Below are positions 25,411-32,858 of a stretch of 64,000 bases of DNA, in pieces (within the stretch, counting starts at the first letter, position 1; each line of letters begins with the position of its first letter). The stretch spans positions 2,487,665 to 2,551,664 of the forward strand of contig NZ_HG428741.1 in NCBI RefSeq assembly GCF_000380245.2, given 5' to 3'. The position numbers and the translations under genes are program-made. The notes beneath the pieces were generated by a model that saw nothing but the letters and a program-made list of their open reading frames with translations, had not been told where the DNA came from and searched no databases. The stretch is from Bacillus massiliigorillae (lineage in GTDB: Bacteria; Bacillota; Bacilli; Bacillales; DSM-1321).

Positions 25411-27425
25411 ATTTTTATATCCACCCCACTGTACGGTGATGTATCATAGACAGCACTCTCCCTTTTTATTTGTAAAGCTGGATGATTCATTGAGTTTGGC
25501 TGCTCAAATAATATAGAAGAAATTTTAAATCCAATCGCTTCCAATCGCTCTTTTACTTGTTGCATTAATGACTTAGCAATATTTTGCAATATATTAGCTC
25601 TTTCATTTATAACCGAAATTTTCATCACTTTGTTTTGTACTACAAGATCAATAATCGTTTCATCAATATTTTCTAGCTGCAAATAAAATAAAACGCGACA
25701 AAAAGCAGGATCGATTACACCATCTTTTTTCTTTCTGCCACTCCATTGCATTGTTACTTCTGCTTGAAATTGATGAAATGTAATAGGAAACTGAGTAATA
25801 ATATGCTGAATCGGACCTGAGGCCTGTGATAAAATTTGTTGTGCTGAAATTTTATTCAACAACTGCTCGGCGTGGTCTTTTACATTCATAGACTGAGTTT
25901 CATTTATGATTTTTAAAAGTAATGGTTTTAAAGAAAGCAATTCACTCTCCTTAATAGTCGTCGATTGATCCAAATTTGCTAAATGATGTTCAAAGCCAAC
26001 ACCAAGCATACGAAGGGCACTTTTCATCTCACTAGCAAAAATGGATGATTTAGAGGCACTCAAAGCTGTTACTTCTTCTTGAATGAGTGTTTGAAGAAGT
26101 TGTTTATCATAGCTATCATATTTAATAATAGATTCTTGCCTGCCCTCTACCGCTTGTAATAATTGATTCGCAATATACTGTCTTGCTTGGTCTAGATTAT
26201 TTGTAGCTGAATTTAACGTTTTACCCGCTTTTGCAAACAATTGTAATAACTCATGTGAACGTACAATATTTTGATCAGTTCTCATAATATATGACAATAG
26301 ATGTTTTGCTATTTTCATATATGAATTTTGTCCTAGTGTACTTATGTTCTCAACAACAGGTTTTCTTTGCTCAGCATTCGTTTTCGGTTGATTTTGTAAA
26401 TCATTAATTGTACTACGATTGGGTATACTTACTTTTAGTTCTTGTTGTATCTGTTTCCAAACGCCACTTTCTTTATTATTGTCAGATAACTCTAAAATTT
26501 TATTTTTTACTAATTGTTGAAAGGATTCCTGTATGGGTTTTACTACATTAGCATCAGTTGTTGTTTGCATCTTTACCAATAAATCAACAGCATTTCTTAT
26601 CGATGGATCCTGCACAATAGTATTATTTTCATTTAACAAACGTAAACTTTGGTTCAATACATCGGAGGGTCTAGTTTGCTTTGAAAACAACCCTATTTCT
26701 TGTAAAAGTCTAAACATACTATCTTTAACATTCCCCCCTGATGAAAGCCAAGTGGAGAGCATCTTATGCAGTACTTTTTCGGCTGCTTTATCTACATTTG
26801 ATAAAAGTAACTGTGACAACACGGCCTTTAATGACACCTCTGTTTTACTTTCACCATTCATTACTGATTGTGATAGTGACGAGAACAACGTGCTTAAGGG
26901 GACCTTATTTTCAAAAGCAGCAATCGCTTTAAACACATCATGAGAAAATGGAAGCGAAAGATCTCGCATAATTTTCATGATATGTAAGCTTTTTGATACT
27001 TCTCCATTTGATTGAACCCATTGCAATGCTTGAGTGAAGTTCTCTTTCGTTAATGGTAATTCATTTTTCAAAAAAAATTGCGCTAAAGTAATACTTTCTT
27101 TCGTTTGAGTTAAAGAAAAATGCTGCAATAATTGCATGGCTAATTCCTTTACACTTTGATTTGTTCCATTTGAAGGAACTACCTTTAAGGAAGTAACTTC
27201 TCCCCCATTTTGCACTTGAAATAAATATCTTTCACCCACAGTAATTGGCGCATCAATTACTGCGGTTATTTTGGTTTGTCCAATATTTATTTCAGCTGTG
27301 TTATTTCCATGTATTTTTACGACTTTACCCGTAATCATTTGACCATCTTTTAATGCATTCGTAGCTGAAGCTGTTTGCTGTGGTATTAAGTTTTGAACAA
27401 TACTTGTTGATTGCATAAGCAACAC
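25407..27425 (-). CDS. ylqG: FliK-like protein YlqG
   Basis: This 672-residue soluble protein has no signal peptide or membrane helix. The N terminus has a small beta-rich part (ITGKVVKIHGNNTAEINIGQ), the middle is long, helical and Gln/Leu/Ser-rich, and the C-terminal region at about 545-640 (FHQFQAEVTMQWSGRKKKDG, VQNKVMKISVINERANILQN) resembles the hook-length domain of FliK. It is paired with the FlhB-like ylqH 13 kb from the fla operon and downstream of rnhB, as in B. subtilis. Its function is unknown to me. Confidence 0.82.
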   Translation of the reverse strand: MLLMQSTSIVQNLIPQQTASATNALKDGQMITGKVVKIHGNNTAEINIGQTKITAVIDAPITVGERYLFQVQNGGEVTSLKVVPSNGTNQSVKELAMQLLQHFSLTQTKESITLAQFFLKNELPLTKENFTQALQWVQSNGEVSKSLHIMKIMRDLSLPFSHDVFKAIAAFENKVPLSTLFSSLSQSVMNGESKTEVSLKAVLSQLLLSNVDKAAEKVLHKMLSTWLSSGGNVKDSMFRLLQEIGLFSKQTRPSDVLNQSLRLLNENNTIVQDPSIRNAVDLLVKMQTTTDANVVKPIQESFQQLVKNKILELSDNNKESGVWKQIQQELKVSIPNRSTINDLQNQPKTNAEQRKPVVENISTLGQNSYMKIAKHLLSYIMRTDQNIVRSHELLQLFAKAGKTLNSATNNLDQARQYIANQLLQAVEGRQESIIKYDSYDKQLLQTLIQEEVTALSASKSSIFASEMKSALRMLGVGFEHHLANLDQSTTIKESELLSLKPLLLKIINETQSMNVKDHAEQLLNKISAQQILSQASGPIQHIITQFPITFHQFQAEVTMQWSGRKKKDGVIDPAFCRVLFYLQLENIDETIIDLVVQNKVMKISVINERANILQNIAKSLMQQVKERLEAIGFKISSILFEQPNSMNHPALQIKRESAVYDTSPYSGVDIKI

Positions 27426-27454
27426 ATCCTTTCAACTACTTTGAAATAAATTGT

Positions 27455-28237
27455 TTAATTCTTCGAATGAATAACTTCTTTTACTGGTGCAAAGCTTCTA
27501 CGATGCAAAGGAGTTGGCCCACATTGACGCAAAGCCTCTAGGTGCTCCTTCGTCCCATATCCCATATTATTCTTAAAGCCAAACTGTGGATATAATACAT
27601 CATATTCATTCATTAAGCGATCTCGAGTCACTTTCGCAATAATCGAGGCTGCAGAAATGGATACACTTCTTGCATCACCCTTAATAATAGATTCCTGCGG
27701 TAATGAAACCGGCAATTTCATGGCATCTATTAACAGATAATCAGCCCTTACTTCTAAGCTCTCAATCGCTGCTTCCATTGCTTTCTTCGTTGCTTCATAA
27801 ATATTTATTTTATCTATTACATCATGTTCCATAATTCCAATCCCAACAGCTATTGCATTTTGCATGATTTGGTCAAAAAATAGATTACGCTTTGTTTCAT
27901 TTATTTTCTTCGAATCATCTAATCCAAGGAGTTTGTAATCTTTCGGAAGAATGACAGCTGCTGCCACTACTGGACCAGCTAATGGGCCTCTACCAACTTC
28001 ATCTACTCCAGCTACAAATTGATAGCCTTTATTGTATACATTTCGCTCAAATTCCGTCATTAAGTCCCATTTGCTTTCTAACTTTTCCTGCTGAGCATAC
28101 GCTCTCTTCCACTTATTTACTGCATTTATTACACCTTTACGATTATCTTGACTACATAATAGTAGAAATGGATCATTAGGATTATCGATCGTTTGCAATA
28201 CTTCTGTAATTTCTTTAATACTTTTTTGTTTTGTCAT
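27455..28237 (-). CDS. rnhB: Ribonuclease HII
   Basis: RNase HII removes ribonucleotides and RNA from RNA-DNA hybrids. The 260-residue protein has an N-terminal extension of about 70 residues, as in other Bacillus RNases HII, then the catalytic core with AGVDEVGRGPLAGPVVAAAV (first Asp-Glu pair), LGLDDSKKI, YLLIDAMKLP and IKGDARSVSISAASIIAKV. The start is uncertain: ATG 28237 has a weak GGAAAAG upstream, while an ATG at 28255 or TTG at 28258 would add 6-7 residues. It follows rbgA. Confidence 0.95.
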   Translation of the reverse strand: MTKQKSIKEITEVLQTIDNPNDPFLLLCSQDNRKGVINAVNKWKRAYAQQEKLESKWDLMTEFERNVYNKGYQFVAGVDEVGRGPLAGPVVAAAVILPKDYKLLGLDDSKKINETKRNLFFDQIMQNAIAVGIGIMEHDVIDKINIYEATKKAMEAAIESLEVRADYLLIDAMKLPVSLPQESIIKGDARSVSISAASIIAKVTRDRLMNEYDVLYPQFGFKNNMGYGTKEHLEALRQCGPTPLHRRSFAPVKEVIHSKN

Positions 28238-28306
28238 CTTTTCCACACTTTCCATCAATTCATTTATCGGCTTTTGTAAAAAAAAATAAAGCCCCTGAAT
28301 AGGAGC

Positions 28307-29170
28307 TTAAGCAAAATCTTCTTCTTTTGGCGGAAGTTCAAATGTTAATCTTCCCAAACGTTCAGCTCGAAGATCACGAATGACTAATTCGGCTGTTTTA
28401 TCGTAATCAATCATACCTCGACTCGCCAGTACACGACGGTTCGTACCAATTGCATCAAATAACTCTACCACATCTTCCGGAATTTCAGTAAGCTGATAGC
28501 GTTCTTTTAGCATACTTGGATATTCCGCTTCTAAAAAACGTAAAGCATAAATCGCTAGTTCTTGTTGATTTAATAATGTATCCTTAATAGCACCTGTCAC
28601 AGCCAAACGCTTCCCTACTTCTTGGTCTTCAAACTTCGGCCATAGAATTCCTGGTGTATCTAATAATTCTAATTCTTTTCCCACCTTAATCCATTGCTGC
28701 GCCTTTGTTACACCTGGTGTATTACCTGTCTTAGCAATATTTTTCTTCGCTAGACGATTGATAAATGTCGATTTACCAACGTTCGGGATTCCAACTATCA
28801 TAGCTCGAATAGCTCTTGGCTTAACGCCCTTTGCTCTTAAACGGTCTAATTTCTCTTTTAATAACTCTTTAGATACTGTTGTAATTTGCGATAAACCATT
28901 TCCAGCTTGTGAGTTAATTGCAAGTGCCGTTAACCCTTTAGACGAAAAATACTCTAACCATTGTTTCGTCTTTTGTGGATCTGCCATATCTGCTTTATTT
29001 AATAATATCAACCTTGGTTTATGTTGAATGATTTCATCAATCATCGGATTACGTGAAGATAGTGGTAGTCTTGCATCCACTAATTCATATATGATGTCGA
29101 TTAGCTTTAGCTTTTCTGTTACTTCTCGTCTCGCTTTGGCCATATGGCCTGGAAACCATTGAATTGTCAC
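28307..29170 (-). CDS. rbgA: Ribosome biogenesis GTPase RbgA (YlqF)
   Basis: RbgA is needed for late 50S subunit assembly around protein L16. The 287-residue protein shows the circularly permuted GTPase order: NKAD (G4) comes before GIPNVGKSTFINRL (G1) and LLDTPGILWPK (G3). The open frame continues upstream to 29218 inside lepB, but the family begins MTIQWFPGHMAKA, which fits a GTG start at 29170 with GGTGG upstream. It follows lepB by 14 nt. Confidence 0.95.
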   Translation of the reverse strand: MTIQWFPGHMAKARREVTEKLKLIDIIYELVDARLPLSSRNPMIDEIIQHKPRLILLNKADMADPQKTKQWLEYFSSKGLTALAINSQAGNGLSQITTVSKELLKEKLDRLRAKGVKPRAIRAMIVGIPNVGKSTFINRLAKKNIAKTGNTPGVTKAQQWIKVGKELELLDTPGILWPKFEDQEVGKRLAVTGAIKDTLLNQQELAIYALRFLEAEYPSMLKERYQLTEIPEDVVELFDAIGTNRRVLASRGMIDYDKTAELVIRDLRAERLGRLTFELPPKEEDFA

Positions 29171-29184
29171 TGGTATCCACCTTT

Positions 29185-29748
29185 CTATTTTACAATTCTT
29201 ATATCTTTTATTGGCCAATAAACCATACTTGTTTTTCCTATAACATCATCCAGAGATACGAATCCAATCTGTCTAGAATCCTTCGAGTATCTTCTGTTAT
29301 CACCCATTACAAATAAGTGACCTTCTGGTACGGTTTCTTCTCCCCAAGGTAGTTCACTTAATGTGAATGATTCGGTTAATGGCCCATCAATTTCTTCATC
29401 TCTTTGTTTCTTATATTCATCTAAATAAGGCTCTTCATAAGCTTTTCCATTTACATATAAAGTGTCATCTTTATACTCTATTCTATCCCCTGGAAGACCG
29501 ATTACTCTTTTAATATAATCTTTTTTCTCAGGTGCATGGAAAACAATAATATCAAATCGTTCTGGTTCTCCAATCGTATAGCCAATTTTGTTTACAATCA
29601 TACGGTCTTGATTATGTAAAGTTGGCATCATCGATTGACCATCAACCACAATAGGTGCTAAAAGGAAATAGCGTATGACAGCAGCAAGCAGTACGGCAAT
29701 TATTAATGCTTTTAGCCATTCCCAAACTTCATTCTTTTTCTTTGTCAT
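29185..29748 (-). CDS. lepB: Type I signal peptidase (SipS/LepB)
   Basis: Signal peptidase I cuts signal peptides from secreted proteins on the outer face of the membrane. The 187-residue protein has one N-terminal membrane anchor (about 9-30), the serine nucleophile in VDGQSMMPTL (Ser39), the lysine base in YIKRVIGLPGDRIEYKD (about Lys79), and the conserved GDNRRYSKDSRQIG box. It is short and single-anchored, as is normal for Gram-positive SPases. Its place between rplS and rbgA is unlike B. subtilis sipS but common in other bacilli. Confidence 0.95.
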   Translation of the reverse strand: MTKKKNEVWEWLKALIIAVLLAAVIRYFLLAPIVVDGQSMMPTLHNQDRMIVNKIGYTIGEPERFDIIVFHAPEKKDYIKRVIGLPGDRIEYKDDTLYVNGKAYEEPYLDEYKKQRDEEIDGPLTESFTLSELPWGEETVPEGHLFVMGDNRRYSKDSRQIGFVSLDDVIGKTSMVYWPIKDIRIVK

Positions 29749-29809
29749 TTGTTCCTCACCAACTCCAAAAAGGTATTAAATCTCAATTTTGACTATACTT
29801 GTACCATTC

Positions 29810-29838
29810 ATTATAACAAATAAACGGCATTCTTGAAT
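29810..29838 (-). promoter_or_regulatory. Candidate SigA promoter of lepB
   Basis: A perfect TATAAT (29810-29815, minus strand) lies about 65 bp upstream of lepB, downstream of the rplS terminator. The -35 (ATTCAA or TATTCA at 17-18 bp) is poor, so the call rests on the -10 and the position. Confidence 0.4.
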
Positions 29839-29906
29839 ATAAAACCATGTATATGTAACTATTTTAACGATTAGACTTACCCTAATTAAAGCTCTATAAA
29901 TGTTAA

Positions 29907-29933
29907 AAAAGAGCTTGTTAAACAAGCTCTTTT
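29907..29933 (-). terminator. Intrinsic terminator after rplS
   Basis: A perfect 13-bp stem (AAAAGAGCTTGTT / AACAAGCTCTTTT, 1-nt centre) followed by TT on the minus strand lies about 55 nt after the rplS stop codon. It should end the ribosomal transcript before lepB. Confidence 0.8.
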
Positions 29934-29986
29934 CTTAACACAAGTTAATTTCCATCTAGACGGCCTAAGCTGCTAGTTTAGGAAAA

Positions 29987-30331
29987 TTAGCGAATCTCTT
30001 TAATACGAGCCGCTTTACCACGAAGACTACGTAGGTAGTAAAGTTTCGCACGACGTACTTTACCGCGACGAATCACTTCAAGGTTTGCAATTTTTGGTGT
30101 GTGTACAGGGAATGTACGCTCAACGCCTACACCGTAAGAAATCTTACGTACTGTGAAAGTTTCGCTGATTCCACCACCACGACGTTTGATTACAACGCCT
30201 TCAAAGATCTGAATACGTTCACGAGTTCCCTCTACTACCTTAACGTGTACACGTACAGTGTCACCAGGGCGGAAAGATGGAAGATCAGAACGTAATTGTT
30301 CTTTAGTAATGTCATGAATTAATTGTTGCAT
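29987..30331 (-). CDS. rplS: 50S ribosomal protein L19 (bL19)
   Basis: L19 sits at the 30S-50S interface. The 114-residue protein starts MQQLIHDITKEQLRSDLPSF and has the family motifs FRPGDTVRVHVKVVEG and YGVGVERTFPVHTPKI, with the basic end RSLRGKAARIKEI. The frame continues upstream to 30388, but ATG 30331 has AAGGAGAG as ribosome binding site and gives the standard length. It has its own promoter inside the end of trmD and a leader resembling the L19 leader RNA family. Confidence 0.97.
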   Translation of the reverse strand: MQQLIHDITKEQLRSDLPSFRPGDTVRVHVKVVEGTRERIQIFEGVVIKRRGGGISETFTVRKISYGVGVERTFPVHTPKIANLEVIRRGKVRRAKLYYLRSLRGKAARIKEIR

Positions 30332-30426
30332 GTTTTTTCTCTCCTTATACGGACGCTCTTGCAAGTCTATTTGCCTACAGCGGAACATCGTTATCTGTAA
30401 TTTGAAGATTTATTCCCCAAATCACA
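30332..30426 (-). ncRNA. Probable L19 ribosomal-protein leader RNA
   Basis: The roughly 95-nt 5' region of rplS contains TTCCGCTGT, a small GCAAATAGACTTGC hairpin and AAGAGCGTCCG directly before the ribosome binding site. From memory these resemble the Firmicute L19 leader family, thought to let L19 autoregulate. I could not check the fold against a covariance model. Confidence 0.5.
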
Positions 30427-30432
30427 AAAATT

Positions 30433-30461
30433 ATCTTATCATATTACCGTTACTATTGCAA
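30433..30461 (-). promoter_or_regulatory. Promoter of rplS at the end of trmD
   Basis: TTGCAA (30456-30461) and TAAGAT (30433-30438) on the minus strand are 17 bp apart, with a TG one base upstream of the -10 (extended type). The promoter overlaps the trmD stop codon and would produce the leader described for rplS. Confidence 0.5.
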
Positions 30462-31202
30462 TAGCTCATTCTCTTTTTTAATTTCTTCCAGCCATTTTTC
30501 TTCTTGCTTTGTTAATTCAATATGGTCTAGTAAGTCTGGTCTGCGAGTCCATGTTCTTCTTAAGCTTTCTTTCATACGCCATTCTTCGATGAGTTTATGA
30601 TTACCTGACATTAATGTATCCGGTACCTTATACCCTTTATAATCGTAAGGACGAGTATAATGAGGATGCTCAAGCAAACCAGAAGAATAAGAATCCTTAA
30701 CAGGCGAGTCTTCATTGCCTAATACACCTGGTAATAGCCTTACAACGCTATCAATCACAACCATAGCGCCTAATTCTCCACCTGTTAACACATAGTCTCC
30801 TAATGAAATTTCATCCGTCACAACATGCTCTCTTATTCTTTCATCGTAACCTTCATAATGACCACACACAAAAATTAAATGCTCTTCCTTTGCAAGCTCT
30901 TCCGCTTTCTTTTGTGTATACCTCTCACCTTGAGGACATAACAAAATAACTCGTTGTTTCTTTGATTTATTCTCATTTCTTAAATGTTCAACAGCATCAA
31001 AGATAGGCTGTGCCTTCAAAACCATTCCTGCGCCGCCACCATAAGGATAATCATCTACTGTGTTATGCTTATTGTTTGAGAAGTCTCGGAAGTTAACAAC
31101 ATTATAAGATGCTGCACCTTTTTCTTCTGCTTTTTTTAAGATAGAAGATCCAAAGACCCCAGTGAACATTTCAGGAAACAGTGATAATACATCAATTTTC
31201 AT
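30453..31202 (-). CDS. trmD: tRNA (guanine-N1)-methyltransferase TrmD
   Basis: TrmD makes m1G37 next to the anticodon, which prevents frameshifting. The 249-residue SPOUT enzyme starts MKIDVLSLFPEMFTGVFGSS, has the AdoMet knot region (ISLGDYVLTGGELGAMVVID, about 131-150), the PYGGGAGMVLKAQPI segment and the C-terminal HPHYTRPYDYKGYKVPDTLM. Its start codon shares one base with the rimM stop (TAATG), so the two are translationally coupled. Confidence 0.98.
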   Translation of the reverse strand: MKIDVLSLFPEMFTGVFGSSILKKAEEKGAASYNVVNFRDFSNNKHNTVDDYPYGGGAGMVLKAQPIFDAVEHLRNENKSKKQRVILLCPQGERYTQKKAEELAKEEHLIFVCGHYEGYDERIREHVVTDEISLGDYVLTGGELGAMVVIDSVVRLLPGVLGNEDSPVKDSYSSGLLEHPHYTRPYDYKGYKVPDTLMSGNHKLIEEWRMKESLRRTWTRRPDLLDHIELTKQEEKWLEEIKKENELLQ

Positions 31203-31717
31203 TATAATAACCCTTCCATTGGTTCAATAATGATTGTCTTATTTGGGATATTAATTTCTTTTACAATCTCTTCTATGTAAGGAATTAATATATCCTTACC
31301 TTTCTTCGCTTGAATAACCCATACATCATTTGCACCAGGTGTTAATATTTCACGAATCGTTCCAAGCTCCTCATCAGCAGTCGTTAATACCTTGCAGCCG
31401 ATAATTTCATGGAAATAGTACTCGTCTTCATCTAATGCTTCTAAATACGACTCTGGAACCTTTAATAAGCCTTCCTTAAAGCCTACTACATCATTTACAT
31501 TCTGATAGCCTTCAAATGTTAGCAAATCAAAATTTTTATGCTTTCTGTGCGATGTGATTTTTAATTCAATTGGCGTCTCTTGATTATTTTGAAATAAAAA
31601 TAATGAATTTCCTACTTTATATCGTTCATCTGCAAAATCCGTACGAGAAATGACACGAACTTCACCTCTAATACCATGAGTATTAACGATTTTCCCAACA
31701 TTAAACCACTTTTCCAC
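31202..31717 (-). CDS. rimM: 16S rRNA processing protein RimM
   Basis: RimM helps 30S head assembly around protein S19. The 171-residue protein has the N-terminal RimM barrel (FNVGKIVNTHGIRGEVRVIS) and the C-terminal PRC barrel (YYFHEIIGCKVLTTADEELG and ANDVWVIQAKKGKDILIPYI). It is placed between ylqD and trmD in the usual rpsP-rimM-trmD-rplS cluster. Confidence 0.97.
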   Translation of the reverse strand: MEKWFNVGKIVNTHGIRGEVRVISRTDFADERYKVGNSLFLFQNNQETPIELKITSHRKHKNFDLLTFEGYQNVNDVVGFKEGLLKVPESYLEALDEDEYYFHEIIGCKVLTTADEELGTIREILTPGANDVWVIQAKKGKDILIPYIEEIVKEINIPNKTIIIEPMEGLL

Positions 31718-31728
31718 TTTTTACACCT

Positions 31729-32115
31729 CTAACGAATTTCAGTTACTTTTCCATCAGTAACGACAATTGTTTTTGTTTTCATTAACTCGTCCCAATCAGT
31801 TCCGATTTCAACATCTATAATAGCTTGAACGTCTCGCTCCTTTAATTCACTTCCAATTGGTAGTATATCAAGCTGTTCCATTTGAAAGTCAAGAAGTTTG
31901 ATTTTTTCCGAACGATTTGATATTTCTTTTTCAAAATGCTTTTTTAAAGTCGTCGGCTGAAATTTTTTTGTTTTCTCAAGCTTTTTCATTTCGAATTTCA
32001 ATTGGTCAATTTCCTTTTGTAATTGACTATATTGCTTTTTATATTTTTCAAGGAGTTGATTCTTGCTGGTAACAGTTAAAACTTGATTCACAGTTATTGT
32101 TTGCAGAATCTTCAT
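31729..32115 (-). CDS. ylqD: YlqD family protein
   Basis: This 128-residue protein of unknown function is conserved at this locus in Bacillus. It has an N-terminal strand (MKILQTITVNQVLTV), a long charged coiled coil at about residues 20-70 (KKQYSQLQKEIDQLKFEMKK) and a C-terminal beta part (VQAIIDVEIGTDWDEL, KTIVVTDGKVTEI). GGGAGGGG precedes ATG 32115; the upstream part of the frame to 32142 is unlikely to be translated. The setting among ribosome-assembly genes suggests a related role, which is inference. Confidence 0.85.
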   Translation of the reverse strand: MKILQTITVNQVLTVTSKNQLLEKYKKQYSQLQKEIDQLKFEMKKLEKTKKFQPTTLKKHFEKEISNRSEKIKLLDFQMEQLDILPIGSELKERDVQAIIDVEIGTDWDELMKTKTIVVTDGKVTEIR

Positions 32116-32242
32116 TGCAACCCCTCCCAGTTTATTTTTCAACTAATTTCTTGATTATGTATAAATTTCTTCACATTTTACAAAATGTTCATATATACCG
32201 TTCTTATTTTATCATACCAAAAAAGGAGGGGTTTTAGCCCTC

Positions 32243-32476
32243 CTATTCGGAAATCTCTAGATAGATTTTCTTTTGCTGTGATGATCCTGCTGCATATATT
32301 ACAGTTCGAATCGCCTTAGCTACACGCCCTTGCTTACCGATTACTTTACCCATATCTTCTTTATGAACAGATAAGTAAAATGTAATGCGGTTATCATCTT
32401 CTTCTGATTTAATTACAACAGCTTCTGGATGATCAACAAGAGACGTTACAATTGTTTCGATGAGTTCTTTCATCAT
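32243..32476 (-). CDS. khpA: KH-domain RNA-binding protein KhpA (YlqC)
   Basis: KhpA is a small single-KH RNA-binding protein that works with KhpB (Jag) and affects cell-size and envelope functions in other Firmicutes. The 77-residue product contains the KH loop (DMGKVIGKQGRVAKAIRTVI, GKQG being the RNA-binding loop). Two ATG codons start the frame. I see no good Shine-Dalgarno sequence; the start follows the rpsP stop by about 10 nt with a small GCTAA/TTAGC stem across it, so expression probably depends on ribosomes finishing rpsP. Confidence 0.93.
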   Translation of the reverse strand: MMKELIETIVTSLVDHPEAVVIKSEEDDNRITFYLSVHKEDMGKVIGKQGRVAKAIRTVIYAAGSSQQKKIYLEISE

Positions 32477-32486
32477 CGTTTGCTAA

Positions 32487-32759
32487 TTACTTAGCGTTTT
32501 TTGCATTGTGGAATTTTTCCATAATGCCTTGTTTAGAAAGTAAGTTACGAACTGTATCAGATGGTTTTGCACCGTCTTGTAACCATTTAAGAGCAAGCTC
32601 TTCGTTGATTTCAACCTTAGCTGGTTGAGCAACTGGATTGTAAGTTCCTACGATTTCAATGTAACGTCCATCACGTGGTGAACGAGAATCTGCTACAACA
32701 ATACGATAGAAAGGAGATTTTTTTGCTCCCATACGTTTTAAACGAATTTTAACTGCCAT
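32487..32759 (-). CDS. rpsP: 30S ribosomal protein S16 (bS16)
   Basis: S16 is an early 30S assembly protein. The 90-residue product starts MAVKIRLKRMGAKKSPFYRI and contains VADSRSPRDGRYIEIVGTYN, the family signature. The frame opens at 32771, but ATG 32759 gives the standard N terminus and has AGAGGTGC upstream. It starts the rpsP-khpA-ylqD-rimM-trmD group and likely has its own promoter after ffh. Confidence 0.98.
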   Translation of the reverse strand: MAVKIRLKRMGAKKSPFYRIVVADSRSPRDGRYIEIVGTYNPVAQPAKVEINEELALKWLQDGAKPSDTVRNLLSKQGIMEKFHNAKNAK

Positions 32760-32799
32760 TTTATAAAGCACCTCTTCCGATTAGTTTCAACAAGATAAT

Positions 32800-32829
32800 A
32801 TATTATCAAAGTTATTTATAGTTTGTAAA
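32800..32829 (-). promoter_or_regulatory. Candidate promoter of rpsP
   Basis: TTTACA (32824-32829) and TAATAT (32800-32805) on the minus strand are spaced 18 bp. The -10 lies in a perfect 14-bp palindrome (GATAATATATTATC, 32794-32807). The match is modest and the region is AT-rich. Confidence 0.35.
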
Positions 32830-32858
32830 GGTTTTTTTCTTAACAGTGTTAAAAACCT
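32827..32858 (-). other. Stem-loop between ffh and rpsP
   Basis: An imperfect stem AAGGTTTTTAACA / TGTTAAGAAAAAAACCTT directly follows the ffh stop codon. It looks like a weak terminator but lacks a T-run after the stem, so it may only partly separate ffh from rpsP or protect the ffh mRNA end. Confidence 0.4.

Noticed and set aside
26533..26943. 136-codon plus-strand reading frame opposite ylqG
   Set aside because: Antisense to ylqG, with low-complexity composition and no promoter or ribosome binding site; a shadow frame.
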